The position numbers were made by a program, and so were the translations under genes. The notes beneath the pieces were generated by a model that had not been told where the DNA came from, made no database searches, and saw only the letters and a program-made list of their open reading frames with translations. From Mucidula mucida (lineage: Eukaryota; Basidiomycota; Agaricomycetes; Agaricales; Physalacriaceae), in the NCBI GenBank assembly GCA_015501055.1, contig JADNYV010000006.1:434001-498000 (forward strand): a DNA stretch of 64,000 nucleotides, written 5' to 3'. Positions 25,336-36,528 of the stretch are shown here, one piece after another. Each line of letters opens with the position of its first letter. Within the stretch, counting starts at the first letter, position 1.

Positions 25336-27450
25336 TCAATCATCGTCTATTCCGAAGACACCCATATCCCGCAAGACAAATACAGATTCCTCAACTCGCA
25401 TCTCCAACACCGTCAACCGTTCTTCCTTCTGCTCCCATGCATCGATGATATCACGATCTAGACTTGACAACAGGCTCTCGTCCATCTTGACGTCAGTCCT
25501 CTCGCGTTTCTGCAAAACGGCGCGGACCAAGGGTGCCTCCCTTTCAGTTTGCCGACGTGAACTAATATTATGCAGAGTTTTGTAGAGCTGGCCTAGTATC
25601 ACAGAGTATGCTTTCGCAAGGTCAACATACCTGTGAGGACCACGTCAGAGCGTCAGTACGTAGAGTAAAAAAGGACTGACCATAAATATATGGTGCGAAG
25701 GGGATTGCGCTCGCTAGTTTTAGGAACTTCGGACGTGCTGATGATGGAATCCGTAGCTAGCGCTGACAACAGAGGTCTAACATCCTTTGCAGCCATCATG
25801 GCTACTTTTGCAATCTGAAAGGTATGAGTGGAGAGCGCATATTTTACTCTAGAATGCACACCTGCTTCTCCTCCATCTTTCCTGTCTGGAGCAACAATCG
25901 TACGATGCGTACACCTTGGGTCCCATGCCGCTCTCGCGTAACGGCTTCCAGAACACTTCGTCGTAACCTCTTGAAAATGAGCTCAAACTCGATGTGTACT
26001 TTTTGAGAGTCGAATGTCAAAAACGCCGCCGCGCGAGATTCTGGTGTCGGATTATCAGCACTCGACAGGATACCAAGGTATTCCTTGATACACGTCGTGT
26101 TGGAGATTTTCTTTTTGGACGAGTAAGCGAGCCCGGTTGAAAGGTCATCGTCCTCCGAAAGCTGCAGTGCAATGTTCGAAACGGATATTGGTTCTAGTGA
26201 AGGGGTCAACGACGATTCGACTTCCTGACCGGCACAACAGACCTGTTCTGACATCCAACAAATTACGCTGGGAAGATTCGGTTACTTTTAGAGCGGCTTT
26301 CACAACTAGAGCAGCGCCCTCGTTGTAACGCTCTCTAACCGCCCGTTCAATTAACTGTAAGTTCGATCAGCTGGGTCTAATCGAAAATGTAGGTTGCGCA
26401 CGGAGTTACGAAGATGTATGTTGAATTTATCAAAGTTGATGCGGAAATATACCGTGTCCTGCTTTGAGTGAGATAAAAGTACGTTTGAAAGTAGAATATC
26501 GCGTACATCCACGTCTCCGTCATCATCAACATTCCTTCGCTAGCGAGACTTGAGTAATCGGTAATACTCAGGCGATAGTGAACTACCTTGGAAGGCCGGT
26601 GACTCGATTGGTCCTTCGCTTTGCGTTTCTGCAAGTAAGTCAGCCAACGTCAACAATGACACCAGAACTACTCACCCGACCAACGCTCTCAGCTGCTTCT
26701 TCTTCCCTCTTTAGCTTTGCCTCGGCCGTCTCCTTAGCTTCTCGCAGCTGCTTCGAGGTCGGAAAGCCCGCAATCTTGGCCTTTTCTTCCGCTTCGTATT
26801 TAATGATCTTGTCTCGAGGAGACTCGTGCGAGAGTATTGTTGACGGCTTGAGATACGACGCCTCCACGAGTTTATACAGGGTCCGCGAGTACACTTTAGT
26901 CCCTACCGTCGAGTCAGATCGAGTAACAAACCATGAATATCGCGACAGACCTTTGAGATCCACAGTCGGCAAAAGCTCGTGGATATCCCTTGAACGAAGT
27001 TTGCCATGATCCAGAATGAGCTGGACAATGTCTCTTCCCTTTGGAAGAAGTCAGCTCCAATCCATCCAGGACCACGAAACACGCACCGAGTCGCCAAACA
27101 AGTTCTCGGCAACCCATACGTATTTTGCAAATCTCAGCCGCATCAGACACTCGTCTACATTGACTTCGAGCACTTCGCCCTCACGGTCGATGGTTGCATG
27201 CCATAGGAGATTGTGCTGGACGAGCACAAGAACGGCTGCGCGCACCGTGCGCGGTTTCAAGCCCGAATAGCGTACCAAGTAGGGCAGCGTGAGCCGGCCC
27301 CGCGTGAGCAACACCGAGGCGACCTTCTGCAGATAAAAAGGACGTGAAAATATGAGCAGGCGGCAGAAAAGCACTGCTCACTGCTGTCAGGGCGCCAAAG
27401 TGGGAAGTAATTATCTGAACGCACAATCTTGATGTATGTGAGTCGGCCAT
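25336..27450 (-). CDS. RPC82: RNA polymerase III subunit Rpc82 (Rpc3)
   Basis: A subunit of the Pol III-specific Rpc82/Rpc34/Rpc31 subcomplex that helps open promoters at tRNA and 5S genes. The first exon (MADSHTSRLCVQIITSHFG) and the next one (KVASVLLTRGRLTLPYLVRY, TVRAAVLVLVQHNLLWH) form the first winged-helix domain typical of the family. The middle holds a Lys/Glu-rich helix (REAKETAEAKLKREEEAAE) and further helical repeats. The C-terminal exon is a coiled coil (DESLLSSLDRDIIDAWEQKE, ERLTVLEMRVEES), which is the family's conserved end. About eight introns of 50-65 bp interrupt it. It ends in FGIDDD and is convergent with the SDR gene. Confidence 0.88.
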
Positions 27451-27806
27451 ATTGGTCGTAGTGGTGGTTACAGGTCAAGAGCAGATGCCACTTTTGGATT
27501 GCATCGAACGCGCCTCATAGATACATTTCACGACGTGATGGTATGAGTAAAAAAATATTCACATTGATTTTTCGGCGACACATCGGCAAGCGCCGCAAAA
27601 TAGAGTACAAGTACAAATCAAATTCAATCCCACAGAGCAAGCTATAAAGTTAGTAGACCATCCAATAAGATATAAGTGATAAAGACTAGAAATCAGTTAG
27701 AGAGCGAGAGAGACCTAGCCTTCTTGGGATCAGGCGCGCGAGAAAGAGAGCTGGATATCACACGGAGAATCCAGCCGTCTGACTCGCCACGTGAACATTT
27801 TGGCAC
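27451..27806. other. Intergenic stretch between two minus-strand genes
   Basis: 356 bp that should hold the RPC82 promoter and the 3' end of the acidic gene. It is A/T-richer than its surroundings around 27540-27720. No gene is seen. Confidence 0.45.
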
Positions 27807-30214
27807 CTATACTTCGACGCGGGCTCTCTTTGAACCTATGTTACCAATCAGGGTGTGTAACGGAGTGTAAGCGTAAATATGCTTACTAGGAGAACCGTTC
27901 AACACGCCCGGTCCATCATACTCAGATGCATCGTATTCTACTTCATCGATGGACCTCTTGGAAGTCTTGCTAGCCAGTGTCACTGAGCTCTCATTCGACG
28001 CAGTCTCGGGGTCGATTTCGTCCCAAGTCGTGTCGCCACCGTGCTCTTCATAGTGTTCGGCAGTTTCTGCGTCCCAATCGTCGTCACCATAATTCTCAAG
28101 AGAGCCTTCTAAATCGACTTCATTTTGAACTTCATTTTCTTCCGAGTATTCCTCTGCAAAGAGTCAGCATAATCCTGAAGACAGTGGATATGCATTTACC
28201 TGTATCCTTTGTATTGTCCTCATCGAGTGCTGGTCCGTGTTCAGAATCTTTGAAAAATTCTAGAAACCGATCAGAATCCCGAGATACGATTGAAAAAAAG
28301 CAATACACACCAAGTTCTTCAGCAGTCTCCGCCGTATGGTCAGTTTCAGTTACCGGACCACGGGGAAGGTCTGGATCTAAAAAAAGGTTTAACGGTGATC
28401 TGCAGGTGAAAAAAATGGACTTACCATTACCTAGATCATCGAAATCGTCGTCGTCGTCTTCAGGAGGTGGCGGAACATCAAGCGTCGACAAGCCATTATA
28501 AGGAAGAGCGGCGTCCGGAGCGTGAGGGGTTACGAGGACCGACGTCACCGTGGAGACTTCTCCGACATCGTGTTCGGACTCCTCAAAAAAATCTTCTGCT
28601 TTAACTAGCGCAGCGCTCGTCTGCTCAACTGGTACCACTGATGAAAATTCTTCAGCAGCTTGCTCTTCCTCTTCAACTTCCGTTGGCTTAGACCCATAGC
28701 TTGCATCAGCGCCGTCTTGAGCTTCTTCATTGTATGCTTGTTCAACGGTCGCATCGTCGGCGACCTCTGCAAAGTTCGAATGAGCAGCGCTCGTATGATT
28801 TTGATCCTCTTGTTGCGCTTCCTCCTGTTCAGTGTCTTCTTGTTCTTCCTGGTGAGTGTAGAAAGGTTCGGTGGTTTCTTCTTCTTGCTGATTTTCTGTG
28901 GCATCGCTCTGGAAAGTTGGCTCGCCATCGGCATCATATTGTTCTGTCATTAGAATTAGCTTCATGTGAAGGGGATATTGTGAATACACGTACGTTCGTT
29001 TGCTGTTTCGGTATACTCTTCGCCACCAAATTGGAGACGCGATATTTCTTCGTGGAGTTGTCGATATCGTATTATGAATCTGGGTACAGTCGTGCGAAGC
29101 TTCAGGCGAAGGGGACCAGAAGAGCCAGAAGCGTTGCAGACAAGACTGAGGTCATGCAGGGAAACTTCGCGCGCATAGACATTATCCTGTTAGAACGTGA
29201 GTGGCGTACTGAGAATAAAGTAGAACCGCATACCTCAGAAATGACAAGTTGTAGATCATAAGCATCCATAACCAATTCCGAGTCCGCGAGATCGGCAATG
29301 CTAGAAAAGGTTTCGTCTTGACGGAGGGCCTCGAAGACAACTGTAAGCGGTTCATAATAGAGCGTCGGGTTCTCTTGCAGGAGTACAGTAAGCTCGTGGT
29401 GCTCGGTAGACGACGAGGACGCGACGCTGGGCTGGTTAAACAAGCAGGCATCTCCATGGTCGACATCTGGGAAAGAAAGTAAAATACCAGGAGGTGGCTC
29501 GATAAAAACGCCATCTGAAATTTCATGGGGATCTTTGAGCTCGGAAGACTGCTCTTGGTCTTCAACGGTTTTCGCAGCGGGATGGGGCAGTGACGATCCT
29601 TCAACGACCTCGGTTGCCGCAACATCGCCGTCATCAAACAGCTGTTTTGACTCTGCGGCGGGCACAGCAGCCGATGACTCGGTAGGCTCGTAGGAGAGCT
29701 GATCCGATTCACCAGGTTCCTCAACCGGGACATCAGCAATGTCGACCTCGGGAACAACCTGCGCTTCTTCGTAAACTTCAGGCTGAATGAAGGCGCCGTG
29801 CGGTTCTGCGCCAGTAAAATCGTGGACTTCAGGTGCCGTTGGCTGGGAGGGTGTAATTGGGAGTGAGGTGACACTATGAGACGGATACTCCATTGGAGGT
29901 GGTACCTCCAATGTGACAGGGAATGCAGATTGAGGCTCGGAAAGTGTCGTCGAGTCCAGCTCCTCGACGTCTACCATCTCCCCACTGTAATCTGCATCTG
30001 CCTCAGACATCTCGTACTCCTGGTCCTGCGGATAGGCATCCATGTCGATTTCAATATTATCATTTTCTGCGAATTTTTCAGAGGAGAAATGGACGTCTGT
30101 GTCCATCTGGTGCGACCAGATCTCCTGGGAAGGGTTCATTTCGACGTCGTCTGGCTGGTAGTCGAGCATCTGTGTGTCAAAGGGTTCCAGCATAGTCGCT
30201 GCCGTCGTCATCAT
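27807..30214 (-). CDS. Very acidic Glu/Asp/Ser-rich protein of unknown function
   Basis: About 700 residues from roughly seven exons. I do not recognise a named family. The N-terminal 300 residues are disordered and acidic (DNIEIDMDAYPQDQEYEMSE). The only block that looks folded spans the junction of exons 1-3: LTVLLQENPTLYYEPLTVV, then DAYDLQLVISE, DNVYAREVSLHDLSL and VPRFIIRYRQLHEEISRLQ. This is followed by a long Glu/Gln/Asp region, including ENQQEEETTEPF and DVPPPPEDDDDDFDDL. The last exon, reached across a good intron, gives a basic tail SSKRARVEV, which is a plausible nuclear localisation signal. Inference only: a nuclear protein binding basic partners such as histones. The start lies 99 bp from the divergent small membrane protein gene. 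Confidence 0.7.
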
Positions 30215-30313
30215 ACGCGATGGTGTGGTGGTGAGCTGAAAGAGGGCTTACCTAAACAAGCTTGCCTATATGTACGCGCACGGACCACGTGTCTGGACCT
30301 TGCACTCGCCCTC

Positions 30314-30963
30314 ATGGATTCTGAGAGCGAAATAGCTGCGACGGCGGCAGCGCATGCCGCCGACATTGAGTACCTCGTTCGGAAGAATATGACCTCGGGC
30401 TACCAACTGTTCTCTCTGCTGACGCCGCCTATCTACTTGGCCTTTTCCTTGTCGCGTTATGGTCGAAGCAGCTTCTCAGTAAACCGTCTACTTCGTGCTA
30501 CTTGGATCGGCGGCGCTGCAGGTGGAACAAGTATTCTGACACGATGTCTGCTTCTCTGAGTACATTCCCTAGGAATTGCTGCTGCTGGTGCTTTTGGTTA
30601 CGTCCGTTACGGCTTCTCCAGCCCAGAACACGTTCAGAAACAGAGAATTCGCGTCACATACGATGTAGGAGGCTCCGAGGATATGTATCCGTCCCTTACA
30701 TTCTGAACAGACCAGCCGATTGCGCGCTGAGGACCATTCTGTCATCGGTTCCCTCTTATGCGGTGTCCTCGTTCCCGCAATATTTTGGAAACGGGCGCAC
30801 ATTGCCAACAGTACGTGGAATCCCGAATGTGCTCCACAAATCTAACAAGAATTCTGTAGTGGTTCTCGGAGGTGCTGGTATAGGAAGCAGTATTGGTTTA
30901 GTATGGCATTACACTCGGGTTTGGACTGGAGATGTGCCTCCAAAGCCGGATTTACATGGTTGA
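30314..30963 (+). CDS. Small multi-pass membrane protein, unknown
   Basis: About 166 residues from four exons. It starts with an acidic, Ala-rich head (MDSESEIAATAAAHAADIEY). Three or four hydrophobic segments follow: YQLFSLLTPPIYLAFSL, TWIGGAAGGIAAAGAFGYV, SVIGSLLCGVLVPAIFW and LGGAGIGSSIGLVWHY. The end is GDVPPKPDLHG. The Gly-rich helices (GGAAGGIAAAGAFG; GGAGIGSSIG) recall Tim17-type or other mitochondrial membrane proteins. I see no diagnostic motif, so that link is a guess. Introns obey GT-AG, and the frame is kept at each join. Confidence 0.65.
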
Positions 30964-31222
30964 ATTTGTAAAAGTTTTTTTCGCTTCATTTTCACGCAAG
31001 TCTGATCGTTTCATTGGGATAACGCGCACTTAAACCTTCCAACAGCATCCGTATCGATCCAGTAAACACGCGTTGTATGTATCATCACGATTGAAGCTAT
31101 TTGATTCCGATATAATGGGAAGTATCGGCGCTACTCTGCCGCTGAATGAAGAAGGATCTGCGCTTGTCACCCGTTTGGGTCTCTTATCTTGAACCATCAC
31201 AACCTCGCCGAGAACAGTCTTC

Positions 31223-32583
31223 ATGGCTCCCACAAAGTCGTCGCAGACATACAATCCATCTCGTAAGTACAGCTTCTCCGCCCACATCTCCATTTCAACC
31301 TTTAATTTTCAGAGTTTTCCTCAGGCGCTGTGGACTATCCTCTCATCCCATCCAAAGGATCACCATACGAAGAAAATGACCAGTACTACACGCTTACCTC
31401 CCAGCCTCCCTCTATGAGTGCGACAGGGCCGTGCACGGAATGCTTCATCCCAATCTTCCTCAAAAACAAAATCACGACAACCCCGGGATATCCCTCAGTC
31501 CCTCCGAATCCGTCAATCCCAGCCCATCGCATTATGCCGTCATCGTTGGGGGGTTTGGGTATGTTCGCGACGCGGAAACTCACACAAGGCCAAGTCATCC
31601 TTTCAGAACGTGCTCTTGCCGTGGTGCCTTTGTTGATGCCACGCCTTTACCAACCAAAAGAAGACATCAGCGTCGAAGATGAAGCAGCTTTGTACTGGCA
31701 TTTTGCCGAGAAGCATATGCAGAATCTGCTTGCCCGCATGTCTGTTGAACAGCAAAAGGCGTATATGTCGCTTTACAATGGTGACAGGAAGGACGGGAGC
31801 GGTCCCTTGGCTAGTATCCTGAGAACCAATGCCTACGCGATTACTCCCCTGAGGAAAGAAGGTGTGTTCGTCAAAGCTAAGCGTTGCACTTCTATTTAAC
31901 TACCCGTCTACCAGGGGACGAGAGTGTGGAAGGCGGGTACTCGGGTGTCTTTCAACAACTCTCGCGCATCAATCACAGGTCTGTTCGCTCTAAAACTCCA
32001 GGTCCAATCAATAACAGTTTTTTCTAGTTGTGGTCCCAATGCTGCGCGCCGCTTCCATATGCCTTCGTTCTCTATGCGCCTTTTCGCTACTCGCGACATA
32101 GCCCTGGGGGAGGAAACTACCCTCAGCTACGACGCGGTGTGGGAGCGTACTGTTTTGCGTCAAAAGAAATTGGATTTCTACGGGTTTCGCTGTAGATGCC
32201 CGTGTTGCGCAAATGCGGCAGATTCCGACCACCGTCGCGCACGTATCGAAGCACGATACAACCAAGAAAGTATCAAGAAACGTATTACGGCTATAAAACT
32301 AATGCCGAAGGGCGAAGGAACGAACGATATCCTGATGAAGGATATCAACGAGGGCCTTCGTCTTTTTGAGGAAGAGGGTTTAGAGGGCCATTGGTATTAT
32401 TCGACATTGCTATGGTATGTCTGTGCGGTTCTAAGCGCAATCGGCACGGATGGGGCGAGGTTCAGTAAATATTGCTACGCATTGTTGAGGTGTTACATAG
32501 CGGAGGGTTGGGATTTGGGAGAGATGAAGTCTCTGTTCCACAAAGGCGTCGCGCCTCTTCATCGTCTACATTATCTATCGTAA
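31223..32583 (+). CDS. SET-domain protein (SMYD-like, without MYND finger)
   Basis: A predicted lysine methyltransferase of about 400 residues from four exons. The start MAPTKSSQTYNPS leads across an intron into a Pro-rich region. The SET domain begins with AHRIMPSSLGGLGMFATRKL. A helical insert (EDEAALYWHFAEKHMQNLL) follows, and then the cofactor and substrate site: RINHSCGPNA (NHS motif), RDIALGEETTLSYD (catalytic Tyr in the GEExxxxYD motif) and the post-SET Cys cluster CRCPCCA. An intron lies between NH-S and C of the NHSC motif. A C-terminal helical block (WYYSTLLWYVCAVLSAIG) follows. The MYND finger of true SMYD proteins is absent, as in many mushroom homologues. A decayed tandem copy follows 364 bp downstream. 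Confidence 0.85.
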
Positions 32584-32947
32584 AAGGTAAATAGCAATGC
32601 TGTCAACTGTCCAGATCATGTGAGCTCCTTCACAACTCGTCATTTTTTTCTCTAAAAGCCATCAATTTACATGTCTTGAGGTTGAAGTACTTGGGTTGAC
32701 GAGTCACCTAGGTCAAACCACGACCTATCTTCGACTATAGCTGCTGCCAATACGCGAACCTTCGAAACGACACCCAAGGCCAAAATGTATCTAGCCAGGG
32801 TTCGGTGATTCCTGACGCGAATTCAAGAAGCAGGATCAGCGTTGTCTTTTGACCGGCCTTCCGTCCTGGACTTGGACCATTCAATCGGACCACTATATAG
32901 GTGAAAGACAGTTGTACGGGGCCTCAGTAACCTCCTCGAGCTCCACA
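32584..32947. other. Spacer between the SET tandem copies
   Basis: 364 bp with no coding signal. It does not obviously repeat the promoter of the first copy. Confidence 0.4.
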
Positions 32948-34231
32948 ATGCCTCCAGTGACTCCCTGGCAGGCGCTCCCTTATACGCCGTTCGAACCCTA
33001 TGATCCTTCTAGTACGTTTTCAATATTCTGCAAAGCACCGGCGCTGATTTCTTTGGATGATTAGAGGTCCCAGAGTGTCCGAACATTCCCGGGGATAAAC
33101 GTTACACGATCACTACTCTTCCTGCTGAAGGTTCAGATTCCTCGCAACCTGCCTTTTGGATAAAGTCAAATCTCGCATCATGAACACTCCAGGATTCCCT
33201 ACCCAGCCCGCGCAACCGACAATCGCCGCCCATCGCGTGGAACCCTCGCCCTTTGGCTTGGGTATGTTCGCAACGCGTGACATCAAAGATGGAGACCTCA
33301 TTTGATCAGAACGCGCACTCATGATCTCGCCTGCGGTCATACCTTATTCTGTTGATGTTTCTAGCCTAAGCACCCAAGACTTGCAGCGTGTGGTTTTGCA
33401 TTCCGGCGAAAAAATGATGGAGCGTTTGTTCGAGAGGAAGAATTCCGGACAGCAGAAGGCGTACATGTCATTGCACAACAGCCCCATAAGCTAGATGGTA
33501 GCGGCCCATTGCTCGGCTTGTCGAGAACGAATGGGTATATGATTCTTCCGCTGGGAGAAAAAGGTATACTTGCGACTCTGGCTGGCTCCCGTCATTCCGA
33601 GTTGCTCACAGCTACGCAGGTGCAGGGACAGCAGGCGCGTACTCGGGCGTGTTTGAACAACTCTCTCGCATCAACCACAGGTTCGTCCATGTTACTTCCC
33701 AGAATCGGCTATTTAACTTGTCTGTTTAGCTGTGGTTCTAACGCGACGCGTCGCTTCCATATGCCTTCATTCTCTATGAGACTCTACGCCCAACAACAGA
33801 GATATCAGCCAAGGAGAGGAGATCACTGCCAACTATGACAGCGTCTGGGAAAGCACTGCCTTACGCCAAGCTCAAATGGCGCGTTACGGGTTCCGCTGCA
33901 CCTGCCCGTCCTGTTCCAACGCCGTGCAATCATCGCGCTGCGCTACAACGAGGAGGCTGTAAACAAACGCCTTCGGGATCTATCTCGTATGCCCAAATCC
34001 CCAGCGGCGAGGGCCCTCCTGATGGAGGACATTGAAATGAGACTCAGCCTCTTTGCACAGGAAGGGCTTAAGGGCCATCTTTTCTATGGATATTTTCTGT
34101 ACTATGTCTGTGCGGTGTTGAGTGCCTGTGGGGCGGACCAGACTAGATTCCGCGAATCCTGTTTGTCGCTTTTGAAGTTTTGGATTGTTGGAGGTTGGGA
34201 TTTGGTATATGGCAGACAAAACGGACTTTGA
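32948..34231 (+). pseudogene. Decayed tandem copy of the SET-domain gene
   Basis: The same order of blocks as in the intact neighbour is found, but in changing frames. They are MPPVTPWQALPYTPFEPYDP, then HRVEPSPFGLGMFATRDIKDG, SERALMISPAVIP, QQKAYMSLHN, LDGSGPLLGLSRTNGY, SGVFEQLSRINHSCGSNA, GEEITANYDSVW, GFRCTCPSCSN and FYGYFLYYVCAVLSACGAD. Lesions seen: a TGA stop at about 33304 (DLI-stop-SERAL), and frameshifts near 33130, 33482, 33795 and 33945. The catalytic NHSC and the YD motif remain readable, so the decay is recent. Equal matching over the whole length implies a tandem duplication of the upstream gene. Confidence 0.8.
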
Positions 34232-34921
34232 ATCAACACAGATCAACGCAGCCCCAATTTCAAAGTGCCGTCGGCAACAATAGGTCCCTATTTGGCGATC
34301 CCGCTCTTTCCACTGCTGCGATGATTCGAAACAAGATCAGAACAAGAGGCGCGTTTTTTGCATTCTCTGGTGGCTTTCTGTCTCGTGATACCGTCGCTGA
34401 CTGTTCTGACTTCCTCTAATCCCGCTCTCTTCGTGGACGATTCTTTAATGGACTCAACTTGTATTCAAGTCGCTACGTGTATCGTGCTACTACCACTGCA
34501 ATTCTGTACACCTTGCTCAGATGCAAATGTCCCTGGGCCTGAACTTCCACCATCTTACACCAGCGACCATCGCCGACCGCCACCCCATCGTGGGCTATGC
34601 CTCTGTGTAGACTGGAGATGTTTGGTGGAGTCCGTGCGTCATTGACGTTACCTTGTGATGTTCTCATTTACCTTATTGCGGTGGGATCAATGATATTCAA
34701 GTGATGCATATTGGCTTCTCGAAGCTGGAGGCTTAAAAACTGAATGTCTCCCATCTTACCAGAACCATAGGCACAGATCCGTGCTTCAAGGAGCTGTTTT
34801 TACTCATGTTCAGATGCTATTCTGGCGACTTGTCTTTCGTATTCAATTCTACGCCCTCATAAGCCCTCACGTATTCCCGCGACACCACGGCTTTTCTAGT
34901 TGACTTTCCTCCTCCACCTAC
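34232..34921. other. 690-bp intergenic stretch
   Basis: No protein-like frame, repeat or RNA gene recognised. The end is pyrimidine-rich (CCTCCTCCACC before the next ATG), which fits a fungal promoter and leader. Confidence 0.45.
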
Positions 34922-36175
34922 ATGTCATACACCCCAGCTCAAGAGCAATACATTCTTCGCTCGTTCGTCCATGGCTACATTATTGAGGTCATTGGATATG
35001 GAATGGAGACTGTCCTTTTCCTCTTGACGCTCTCTCGTATCGGTAAGGTTCCCGCAGCAGTTTCTAATTTGTTCTCATAGCCTCTGCAGCGTCAAAAGGC
35101 CCTTGGATTAGAAAGCGAATCGTCTTGGCCATTCTTGTCACTCTAATGTGGGCCCTAATGACCATTCGAACCGGGCTAGAATGGTGGTATCTCGATTTTT
35201 TCGTCATCGTTCATGGAGATACGCGGGAGTCCATGTTGATGGCTGCGGTAGTGCAGGGACCCTATCCCACTGCAGTGCGATACGGCGCCGTAGGTGCTAC
35301 ATGTACTGTCGCCAACATCATTCTGGCCGATATTACCAATGTATGACTTGATTTCAGCTCGACAGCCAGCCCGTACTGACTCTTCGTGTAGATTTGGCGA
35401 TGTTGGATTCTCTATGGACAGCGCTGGGTAGTCACTCTACTACCCTCGATGACTCTCATGGGAAGTATCGGTAGGTTTCCCTCTTACAATGTTTCTAGAA
35501 AACTTCATCTCATATTTGTCCACCAGCAACATGGATCTACTTCCAATACATCAATTACGCTGTAATCCCCGACCTGAACTCAGGTGACAGCGGCGCCAAC
35601 TTGTATCTGCGCTCGGCTCTGGCGTATACTTCCTTGATTATTGCCACTAACACCATCACAACTGGACTCATCATCTTCCGCATCATCTCGGTCACTGGCA
35701 CAAAGAAAGTACGAACTTATCGAGGGATCATTGAGATCTTTGTCGAGTCCGCGTTTATGTACGCTGTGATCTATATCATCTACATCGCAGTGTTGGTACA
35801 AGCATTCCACTCGACCAACGTTGACCAGACACCAATCTATGTTATCGACGTCGCTAACGTCATAACCGTAAGTCCATTTGAGTTCCTTCATGTGTAGTGG
35901 AACTGAGAAGTGAGTAGGTCATCGCACCTACTCTCATCATTGCCCGGTCGGTGTCTGGTGAGGGTAAACCGGATGATTCTTGGGCTAGCACATCTCTCCC
36001 TCATATGCGTTCCGGACGGCGCAACATTTCGCAGTCCATACGCTTCGCTAAACCTCGTGATACGGCGCAAACTACGACCACAGATGATGTTTTCGGTCGC
36101 GACAGCTACCAACCCGCCGGTATTCTTTCGCTGGGAGGGAAGAATGAATCCCGCATTGATGCTGGCGTAAAGTAG
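34922..36175 (+). CDS. Seven-helix membrane protein of a basidiomycete-expanded type
   Basis: About 330 residues from five or six exons. Hydrophobic segments in order: VHGYIIEVIGYGMETVLFLL, IVLAILVTLMWALMTI, YGAVGATCTVANIILADI, the short exon IWRCWILYGQRWVVTLLP, YTSLIIATNTITTGLIIFRI, ESAFMYAVIYIIYIAVLVQ and VIAPTLIIARSVS. The ADITN/IWRCWILYG pattern, split by an intron, is a hallmark of a very large group of mushroom integral membrane proteins of unknown function. The C-tail is soluble and Ser/Thr-rich (ISQSIRFAKPRDTAQTTTTD). A receptor-like role is often guessed but nothing here shows a ligand. Confidence 0.8.
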
Positions 36176-36528
36176 GAGAGCGATAGCCATAGCTACGCGT
36201 CAGTATGTCGCGGGTCCGAAAAATCATAGGAGTAACGTTATCTCAGAGATCGGCACCAAAATGAAGGTTTATACTTGAAGGAGTCTGAAGTTTGTATTTG
36301 CTATAACTATTCTATGTATGATTTTATACTTCAACGTACACGATATCAAGTTGGCGCCACGTTGGGGTAATTTCCTTTCCTGGATGCTAATTCGTCCCCG
36401 ATCAAGGTCACGTTAAGAGCAGGGCGGCATATGATCTTTGGATTTGTCCACGTGACGGCGTACATCTTGCCTCAGACCATCACGACTAACAAACGACTCG
36501 GACCAGGCATTTTACTTGCAAACTCGGA
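36176..36528. promoter_or_regulatory. Upstream region of the second F-box-like gene
   Basis: 353 bp with A/T-rich parts (36285-36345). No second gene is seen. Confidence 0.4.

Noticed and set aside
28660..29261. Hydrophobic plus-strand frames (LFLFNFRWLR type)
   Set aside because: They are complements of the Glu/Lys-rich acidic gene. GAA-rich coding reads as Phe/Leu-rich on the other strand.
32948..34231. Reading the second SET copy as a functional gene with many short introns
   Set aside because: The breaks fall inside conserved blocks and lack GT-AG pairs that would remove the TGA at 33304 while keeping the motif SERAL.
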